Assembly: GCA_900313875.1 (NCBI GenBank) | Contig: OMSY01000042.1 | Location: 1 to 21,715, forward strand | DNA length: 21,715 nucleotides | Direction of reading: 5' to 3' | Source of the DNA: an uncultured Actinomycetes bacterium | GTDB lineage: Bacteria > Actinomycetota > Coriobacteriia > Coriobacteriales > RUG844 | In this document: piece after piece, positions 17,470-21,715 of the stretch | How the letters are laid out: each line of letters opens with the position of its first letter | Numbering within the stretch: the stretch's first letter is position 1 | Translations under genes and position numbers: made by a program | Notes under the pieces: generated by a model | What the model saw: the letters and a program-made list of their open reading frames with translations, nothing else | What the model was told of the DNA's origin: nothing | Databases searched by the model: none

Positions 17470-17909
17470 GCGCTGGTCTGGTCCTTGCCGAAGACGAGCT
17501 CGTCGAGCGTGGGAGCCGCATCCATGAATGCGTTCCAGCGGTCCGTATCCCACATCTCGATGTGGTTGCCCTTGCCGATGACGGTCACCGACTTCCCGAG
17601 ATGGGTATCGGCCCGCAGCTGCGCGGGTACGTTGACACGACCTGCCGAGTCGACCGGCACCTCATGCGATCCTCCGCGGACCATGGTGTCGATCTGGTCG
17701 TGCCTCGGGTTGGTCGGGTCGAACCCTCCCTCACCGAAGAACCCATCGAGCCAGCTCTCGAACTCCTCATCCGTAAAGACGAACAACGCCTCATGGAGAC
17801 CCTTGACCAAGATCACCTTGTCGGGAAGCACCTTGCGGAACGGGGCAGGCAGCGCCACACGGCCCTTGCTGTCCATGTTGTGACAGTAGTTGCCTCGAAA
17901 GCCCGCCAT
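17466..17909 (-). CDS. mraZ: MraZ transcriptional regulator
   Basis: 147-residue protein with two AbrB-like MraZ halves, carrying DSKGR (13-17) and DSAGR (87-91), the paired DNA-contact motifs of the family. MraZ rings bind direct repeats before their own gene and set dcw expression; repression is known in Escherichia coli. The start MAGFRGNY is the normal family start and has GGAGGAGGG 3 nt upstream; a longer reading to 17978 crosses the promoter. A matching set of 10-bp-phased GTGG boxes lies inside the predicted promoter just upstream, so autoregulation is likely. First gene of the cluster. Confidence 0.97.
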   Translation of the reverse strand: MAGFRGNYCHNMDSKGRVALPAPFRKVLPDKVILVKGLHEALFVFTDEEFESWLDGFFGEGGFDPTNPRHDQIDTMVRGGSHEVPVDSAGRVNVPAQLRADTHLGKSVTVIGKGNHIEMWDTDRWNAFMDAAPTLDELVFGKDQTSA

Positions 17910-17946
17910 GACCCTCCTCCCTGAAGTGACAGTGGTCCCGTGGTCT

Positions 17947-17960
17947 TCATGCCTGCATGA
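17947..17960. promoter_or_regulatory. Palindrome over the predicted mra start site
   Basis: Perfect inverted repeat TCATGC-ct-GCATGA (6-2-6) that begins inside the -10 box of the mra promoter and runs over the expected +1 (near 17950). Its place suits an operator for a second regulator, different from the direct MraZ boxes; this is inference. Confidence 0.35.
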
Positions 17961-17985
17961 TAGTCCACCATGCCCCACCTTGCAA
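17957..17985 (-). promoter_or_regulatory. Likely dcw cluster promoter (Pmra)
   Basis: Minus-strand TTGCAA (17980-17985), a 17-bp spacer and TATCAT (17957-17962). The leader to the mraZ ATG would be about 40 nt. It is the best sigma-A type promoter in the window and lies where the mra promoter is known in other bacteria. Confidence 0.6.
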
Positions 17986-18001
17986 CAAAATTCGACACTT
18001 T
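17962..18001 (-). promoter_or_regulatory. Candidate MraZ operator: 10-bp-phased GTGG boxes
   Basis: Read on the minus strand in 10-bp steps the blocks are AAAGTGTCGA, ATTTTGTTGC (poor), AAGGTGGGGC and ATGGTGGACT, giving a loose consensus A-A/T-A/G-GTG-G/T. The two best copies fill the spacer of Pmra. Known MraZ sites are short G-rich direct repeats at about one helical turn, so these are the natural targets of the MraZ encoded next door. Confidence 0.55.
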
Positions 18002-18140
18002 GTAGGTGGTTTCATGGGAATACACGATTGCTCCCTGCACCATGCCACACCCGCCACCGAAGGAACCATCCGGGAGGCGCAGGGCGAGTCGATTCGGCGG
18101 GACACCACATGAGGGGTGCTGTGCAGCCGAAACGACACAA

Positions 18141-18200
18141 GATATGGGATGGCTTCGGGGAGACGTGGAGCCGATGCGGTTGGTGGGGATGATGTGGGAC
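18141..18200. other. Phased G-run tract in divergent region
   Basis: In the 411-bp gap between mraZ and the desulfurase gene, six successive 10-bp blocks on the plus strand each carry a G-rich run near the same position (for example gatatGGGat, tggtgGGGat, gatgtGGGac). The last two resemble the MraZ boxes in opposite orientation. It may be a distal binding array or chance G-richness. Apart from this tract, the promoter and operator above and the sites below, nothing else is recognised in the gap. Confidence 0.25.
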
Positions 18201-18215
18201 GCTGACCCGACCCGA

Positions 18216-18255
18216 AAGGAGGGAAATGTGGAGAATTTGCGAGGATGAACGGTGA
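18216..18255 (+). other. Strong Shine-Dalgarno with possible 9-codon leader ORF
   Basis: A full AAGGAGG (18216-18222) is followed after 3 nt by ATG (18226) and a 9-codon frame, M-W-R-I-C-E-D-E-R, ending in TGA at 18253-18255. It lies 66 bp before the cysteine desulfurase start and has one Cys codon. It may be a translated leader or a Shine-Dalgarno left without a gene. No upstream promoter is evident. Confidence 0.3.
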
Positions 18256-18306
18256 ACGGCATGGTCATCTGGAAACGCAGAGGATGTCCACCGTGCCGAA
18301 TTGCGG

Positions 18307-18312
18307 TATGCT
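18307..18312 (+). promoter_or_regulatory. Possible -10 box for a leaderless desulfurase mRNA
   Basis: TATGCT ends 8 nt before the desulfurase ATG, so transcription from it would start at or next to the A of that ATG. The gene also lacks a good Shine-Dalgarno. The -35 region is weak. Confidence 0.3.
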
Positions 18313-18320
18313 GAGCCTCT

Positions 18321-19526
18321 ATGGAGACCCATGCCATCGACATCTACCTCGACCATGCCGCTGCGACACCCGTCGATGCCCGGGTGCTCGCTGCCATGCT
18401 CCCCTACTTCACCGAGCGCTTCGACAACCCGTCGGCCCCCTACGCACGTGGACGAGCGGCCAAGCAGGCGCTTGAGGACGCGCGTGGCAGACTTGCCCGC
18501 GCCATAGGCGCCAAGCCAGCGAACGTCACGCTCACCGCCGGCGCAACGGAGGCGAACAACCTCGCATTCGGATGCGTGGACGGGCCGGTGGCCGTGAGCG
18601 CCATCGAACACGAGAGCATCATGGCGATCGTCGAGGCACGCGAGCATGCGACCATCCCCGTCGAACCGGATGGCATGGTCACGCCTGCCGCCGTCCAGGG
18701 AGCGCTCACACCGAGGACCGAGCTCGTGAGCATCGCCTTGGCGAACGGCGAGATCGGGACGGTCCAGCCGCTGCGCGCCATCTCCGATGTCGTACGCGCA
18801 GAGCGTCGACGCCGCCTCGATGCCGGTGAGGAGACCCCCCTGTACCTGCACACCGATGCCACGCAGGCCGCCGGACTGCTTCACGTAGACGTGTCATCGA
18901 CCGGTGCGGACCTCGTCACGCTCTCCGCCGCCAAGATCTACGGCCCCAAGCAGGTCGGTTTGCTTTGGGCACGTGATGGCATCGCACTCAGGCCCCTCGT
19001 GCTGGGCGGAGGACAGGAGCATGGTCTCCGCGGCGGCACCGAGAACGTCGCCGGTGCCGTCGGGTTCGCCTGTGCACTCGAACTCGCCATAGGAGAGCGC
19101 GTGGAGGAGTGCAAACGCCTGTCGGCTCTCCGCGACACCATGCAGCGGACGCTTGTCGAGCGTTTCCCCGATGCGGTCGTCTCGGGACCACGCAAGGAAG
19201 CACGCAGGCTCCCGCATCTGCTGCACATCTCGTTCCCCGGGCTCGAGGCACGACGGCTCGTCATCGCCCTCGACCGACGTGGGGTGAGCGTGGGCACGGG
19301 AAGCGCCTGCGCCGCGAGCAAGATGCGCACCTCCCGCACGCTGCAGGCGATAGGCCTCGACCGAAGCATCGCGGACGGTAGCCTGCGCATCACGCTCGGA
19401 AGGCCCACGACCGAGGAACAGGTACGGGACGCGGTGGACATCATCGGCGATGTCGTGGCTGCGGAGTACGCTCGCGTGGCAGCCCAGCATGACTGGAGCG
19501 AGGACAGGGGGAACCATCATGGGTGA
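18321..19526 (+). CDS. Cysteine desulfurase, IscS/NifS family
   Basis: 401-residue PLP enzyme that takes sulfur from cysteine as a persulfide and hands it to acceptors. Motifs: IYLDHAAATPVDARVLAAML (8-27), TAGATEANNLAF (72-83), SAIEHESI (93-100), HTDATQAAG (177-185), the PLP-lysine site SAAKIYGPKQVG (K205), GGGQEHGLRGGTENV (229-243) and the active-site loop GSACAASK (C330). The residue before the PLP lysine is Ala where family members usually have His (SxHK). It overlaps mnmA by 8 nt, so its main acceptor is probably MnmA, giving 2-thiouridine in tRNA; Fe-S cluster work is possible but no iscU or sufU is in view. It is divergent from mraZ. The start lacks a clear Shine-Dalgarno; a leaderless mRNA is possible. 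I leave the symbol open because iscS and nifS types cannot be told apart here. Confidence 0.92.
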   Translation: METHAIDIYLDHAAATPVDARVLAAMLPYFTERFDNPSAPYARGRAAKQALEDARGRLARAIGAKPANVTLTAGATEANNLAFGCVDGPVAVSAIEHESIMAIVEAREHATIPVEPDGMVTPAAVQGALTPRTELVSIALANGEIGTVQPLRAISDVVRAERRRRLDAGEETPLYLHTDATQAAGLLHVDVSSTGADLVTLSAAKIYGPKQVGLLWARDGIALRPLVLGGGQEHGLRGGTENVAGAVGFACALELAIGERVEECKRLSALRDTMQRTLVERFPDAVVSGPRKEARRLPHLLHISFPGLEARRLVIALDRRGVSVGTGSACAASKMRTSRTLQAIGLDRSIADGSLRITLGRPTTEEQVRDAVDIIGDVVAAEYARVAAQHDWSEDRGNHHG

Positions 19527-20664
19527 GCGTGTCGTGGTCGGGATGAGCGGCGGGGTGGACTCGGCGCTTGCGGCAGCGCTCCTCGTCGAACGGGGATATG
19601 ACGTGCTCGGCGTCTACATGCGCAACTGGACCGCGGACCTGCCCGGCTTCACCTGTCCATGGGCAACCGACCTCGCGGATGCGGAACGCGTGGCCGTCGG
19701 ACTCGGCATCGACCTCGAGGTATGGGATTATGAGGCCGAATACAAACGCGAGGTCGTCGACCATCTCGTCGACTGCTATCAGCACGGGATCACGCCCAAT
19801 CCCGACGTCATATGCAACGAGAAGATCAAGTTCGGCCTGTTCGCCGAACGCGCCCTTTCCCGTGGCGCCGACTACATCGCAACCGGACACTACGCCCGCA
19901 CGGTACCGGGTACCCAAGTGGTACCGGGTACCGAAGTGGTACCGGGTACCAACCGGGTTCCGGGAACCGACCGGGTTCCGGGAACGAGCGGCACCACGGG
20001 TCGGCTCCTGCGCGCTGCCGACGAGCACAAGGACCAGACCTACTTCCTATGGCGCGTACCGGGTACCGTTCTCTCGCGGACCCTCTTTCCCATCGGTGAT
20101 ATCCCGGACAAGGGCACGGTACGCGAGATGGCACGGGAACGGGGCATCGAGGTCGCCGGCAAGAAGGACTCGACCGGCATCTGCTTCATCGGCGATATCG
20201 GTATCAGGCAGTTCCTGCTTTCCCAGCTCGATTCCCAGCCAGGGGATATCATCGACCATGAGACCGGCGAACGGATCGGCAGGCATGACGGTGCCTTCCT
20301 CTACACGGTCGGACAACGCAGGGGGCTCGGAATCGGAGGCGGACCCGTCCGCTACGTGGTACGCACCGATACAAAGGCAGGCATCGTTTATGTGACATCG
20401 GACAGGGAATGCCCCTTGCTGTGGATGAGGGAACTGCACCTTCGCGATACACACTGGATTGCGGGACATGCACCCCGTCCAGGACATTATGAGATACGCA
20501 CCCGCCACACCCGGGCGCTTGTCGGAGCCATGGTCGAACATGGACAAGGCGCTACCGCGCATCTTGTCCTCGACCGGCGCGAACCAGCCATCGCACCCGG
20601 TCAGTCCGTCGTCGTCTACGACGGACTCGAGTGCCTCGGGGGCGGAATCCTGGAGCGTTGCTGA
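19519..20664 (+). CDS. mnmA: tRNA-specific 2-thiouridylase MnmA with repeat-encoded insert
   Basis: 381-residue enzyme that adenylates and then thiolates U34 of tRNAs for Lys, Glu and Gln. The PP-loop SGGVDS (10-15), the first catalytic Cys in NPDVICNEKIKF (C99), ATGHYAR (121-127), KDQTYFLWR and the second catalytic Cys in STGICFIG (C222), plus YTVGQRRGLGIGG (262-274), are all intact. Between GHYAR and LLRAADEHKDQ the protein carries five VPGTxx hexapeptides (129-158), encoded by five 18-bp DNA repeats; other MnmA proteins have a short loop there. A further VPGT at 180-183 fits without extra length. The start chosen has AGGGGG 7 nt upstream and overlaps the desulfurase gene by 8 nt; the longer frame adds 23 residues with no family match. 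The enzyme is probably active because the insert falls in a naturally variable loop. Confidence 0.96.
   Translation: MGERVVVGMSGGVDSALAAALLVERGYDVLGVYMRNWTADLPGFTCPWATDLADAERVAVGLGIDLEVWDYEAEYKREVVDHLVDCYQHGITPNPDVICNEKIKFGLFAERALSRGADYIATGHYARTVPGTQVVPGTEVVPGTNRVPGTDRVPGTSGTTGRLLRAADEHKDQTYFLWRVPGTVLSRTLFPIGDIPDKGTVREMARERGIEVAGKKDSTGICFIGDIGIRQFLLSQLDSQPGDIIDHETGERIGRHDGAFLYTVGQRRGLGIGGGPVRYVVRTDTKAGIVYVTSDRECPLLWMRELHLRDTHWIAGHAPRPGHYEIRTRHTRALVGAMVEHGQGATAHLVLDRREPAIAPGQSVVVYDGLECLGGGILERC
19902..19986 (+). repeat. Five-copy 18-bp tandem repeat inside mnmA
   Basis: Cores start at 19902, 19920, 19938, 19956 and 19974, exactly 18 bp apart. Each is GGWWCC-G-GGWWCC: three GGTACCGGGTACC, one GGTTCCGGGAACC and a last copy with its final C changed to G. 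Five-nt linkers separate them (caagt, gaagt, aaccg, gaccg). Since 18 is a multiple of three the frame is kept and each unit reads V-P-G-T-x-x. A lone near-copy lies at 20055-20067. Confidence 0.95.
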
Positions 20665-20675
20665 CCGACCGCTTT

Positions 20676-20876
20676 GGTTCCCGGTACCATATGGCATCCC
20701 ATTGGTTCCCGGTACCCGGTACCCTATTGGTACCCGGTACCCTATTGGTTCCCGGTACCATATGGCCAGCCCGCTCTGGTTCCCGGTCCCATTGGTTCCC
20801 GGTACCATATGGCCAGCTCACTTTGGTTCCCGGTACCATATGACGGCTCTTCCCGGTTCGTCCGGTTCCCGGTACC
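20676..20876 (-). repeat. Nine-copy inverted-orientation repeat array after mnmA
   Basis: This nearly fills the gap between mnmA and the methyltransferase gene. Plus-strand cores of the form GGTTCCCGGTACC or GGTACCCGGTACC start at 20676, 20704, 20711 (overlapping the previous), 20729, 20747, 20778 (degenerate, GGTTCCCGGTCCC), 20794, 20825 and 20864. Three steps (20711, 20729, 20747) keep the 18-bp period seen in mnmA; others form a longer 31-bp unit with ATATGGCCAGC after the core (20747, 20794). Against the mnmA copies the orientation is reversed. No gene is seen within it; the open frames through it are products of the repeat. Confidence 0.93.
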
Positions 20877-20909
20877 ATGTTGGGACGTCAACCACGATGG
20901 GTCACGGAG

Positions 20910-20917
20910 AAGGAGGG
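20910..20917 (+). promoter_or_regulatory. Ribosome binding site of the methyltransferase gene
   Basis: AAGGAGGG, 4 nt before the ATG at 20922. It decides that start over the in-frame ATG at 20877, which lies at the edge of the last repeat copy. Confidence 0.6.
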
Positions 20918-20921
20918 AGCC

Positions 20922-21548
20922 ATGGACGAGCACGGACTGTTCGGCGGAAACCCGGCGTTTCCCGAGGGGGCAGAAGGCCTCGCCATGCTCGACCGCATGA
21001 ACGGCGGCGCGCACGAGCAGCTGGCATCATGGGGGTTGTCCCTTTGCCGCCTCGACCCCACGGCACACGTCCTCGACATCGGCTGCGGAGGCGGGGCCAA
21101 CCTCCTCAGGATCCTCAGCCTCTGCCCCCGGGGGCACGTCACGGGAATCGACCCCGCCCCCGCCTCCCTCGCGAAGTCATCAGCTGTCTGCGCTGCCGAA
21201 ATCGAACGGGGAGCCTGCTCGGTGCTGAAGGGCAACGTGACGGAGCTGCCCTTCGACGATGCCTCCTTCGATGCCGCAACCGCATTCGAGACCGTGTACT
21301 TCTGGACGGATCCCGAAACCGCCTTCGGTGAGGTCCACCGCATCCTGCGCCCAGGGGGTATGTTCCTCATCTGCAACGAGACCGACGGAACGGACCGCAA
21401 GGCACATGAGCAGGGCGACCCCCTGGAGGGCATGAGCATCTATACGGGCGAGGAGCTCGAACGCTTGCTGAAAGGGGCCGGCTTCCCGGAAACCGATGTG
21501 CGCTCCAAGCCCGGTTCGCATCATATCGCGGTGATTGCCCACGCTTAG
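20922..21548 (+). CDS. Class I SAM-dependent methyltransferase
   Basis: 208 residues. It has a Rossmann-fold methyltransferase core of the UbiE/Methyltransf_11 kind: motif I VLDIGCGGG (50-58), an acidic end of strand 2 in GIDPAPASL (75-83), LPFDDASFDAATAFETVYFW (109-128) for motif II, and EVHRILRPGGMFLICNE (137-153) for motif III. The substrate cannot be told from the sequence; proteins of this kind act on small molecules as well as lipids and quinones. The gene shares strand with mnmA but is separated by the 201-bp repeat array, so co-transcription is uncertain. Start set by AAGGAGGG. No membrane segment or signal peptide. Confidence 0.88.
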   Translation: MDEHGLFGGNPAFPEGAEGLAMLDRMNGGAHEQLASWGLSLCRLDPTAHVLDIGCGGGANLLRILSLCPRGHVTGIDPAPASLAKSSAVCAAEIERGACSVLKGNVTELPFDDASFDAATAFETVYFWTDPETAFGEVHRILRPGGMFLICNETDGTDRKAHEQGDPLEGMSIYTGEELERLLKGAGFPETDVRSKPGSHHIAVIAHA

Positions 21549-21715
21549 TTCGACCATCTCCGTTGCCAGCAAACCATGGAACCGGGGCTGCGGCGGGATG
21601 CCGAAGGTGGAGCAGGACCGCAACCCCCGTCCCACGACCACCGTTCCACACTGCTGGCCGGACTGCGGAACGGGGAACCCCCGGTGAGACAGCGTTCCCG
21701 TCCTCCCGGTTGCCC
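21549..21715. other. Non-coding tail with competing hairpins
   Basis: No gene is recognised in the last 167 bp. CCGTTCC (21641-21647) can pair with GGAACGG (21667-21673), and the same GGAACG can pair with CGTTCC (21693-21698), so two exclusive hairpins are possible. No U-run follows the first, so it is not a standard terminator. A leader of a gene beyond the window is possible. Confidence 0.3.

Noticed and set aside
18012..18884. A 290-codon open frame on the minus strand across the divergent region and into the desulfurase gene
   Set aside because: It runs antisense to clearly conserved desulfurase codons, crosses the regulatory region, and shows no recognisable domain; long shadow frames are usual in G+C-rich DNA.
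20676..20876. CRISPR array
   Set aside because: Repeat cores are only 13 bp, linkers are 3-26 nt and themselves repeated, and no cas gene is present.
21180..21641. A 153-codon minus-strand frame opposite the methyltransferase gene
   Set aside because: It mirrors conserved methyltransferase motifs on the plus strand and has no domain of its own.

Overview
The window is G+C-rich and almost wholly coding. It holds a nearly complete division and cell wall (dcw) cluster on the minus strand and a short plus-strand block of sulfur-transfer and tRNA-modification genes. The gene order (mraZ first, no ftsA next to ftsZ, pgeF after ftsZ) and the long basic N-terminal extension of FtsQ point to an actinomycete. 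A member of the Coriobacteriia (Olsenella/Collinsella/Atopobium relatives) is my best guess, by inference and not proven. MurE has the DNPR motif expected for meso-diaminopimelate.

Minus strand, in transcription order from about 17.95 kb down to 1: mraZ, rsmH, an ftsL-like gene, ftsI (class B PBP), murE, murF, mraY, murD, ftsW, murG, murC, murB, ftsQ, ftsZ, pgeF, and the first codons of one more gene cut by the window edge. Many junctions overlap by 4 nt (ATGA/GTGA), so translation is probably coupled. Together these genes make UDP-MurNAc-pentapeptide (MurB, C, D, E, F), lipid I and II (MraY, MurG), polymerise and cross-link septal wall (FtsW, FtsI), and assemble the ring (FtsZ, FtsQ, FtsL). 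A convincing promoter lies before mraZ; its spacer is filled by 10-bp-phased GTGG boxes, the likely autoregulatory MraZ operator. A second likely promoter lies before ftsZ and a weak one before ftsW.

Plus strand, from 18321: a cysteine desulfurase (IscS/NifS type) overlapping mnmA (tRNA 2-thiouridylase), a natural sulfur-relay pair, then a repeat-filled spacer and a class I SAM methyltransferase. The last 167 bp show no gene.

The most unusual feature is a GGWWCC-S-GGWWCC repeat. Five perfect 18-bp-period copies sit in frame inside mnmA and add a (VPGTxx)5 loop to the enzyme. At least nine more copies, in the opposite orientation and partly with the same 18-bp period, fill the spacer after mnmA. 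This looks like an expanding repeat family that has invaded an essential-type gene without breaking it. Other points of interest are the KTA (not KTG) third motif in FtsI, matching acidic Pro/Thr-rich insertions in the outer domains of FtsI and FtsQ, an Arg/Ser-rich FtsQ tail with 10-residue repeats, and an unexplained 411-bp divergent regulatory region between mraZ and the desulfurase.
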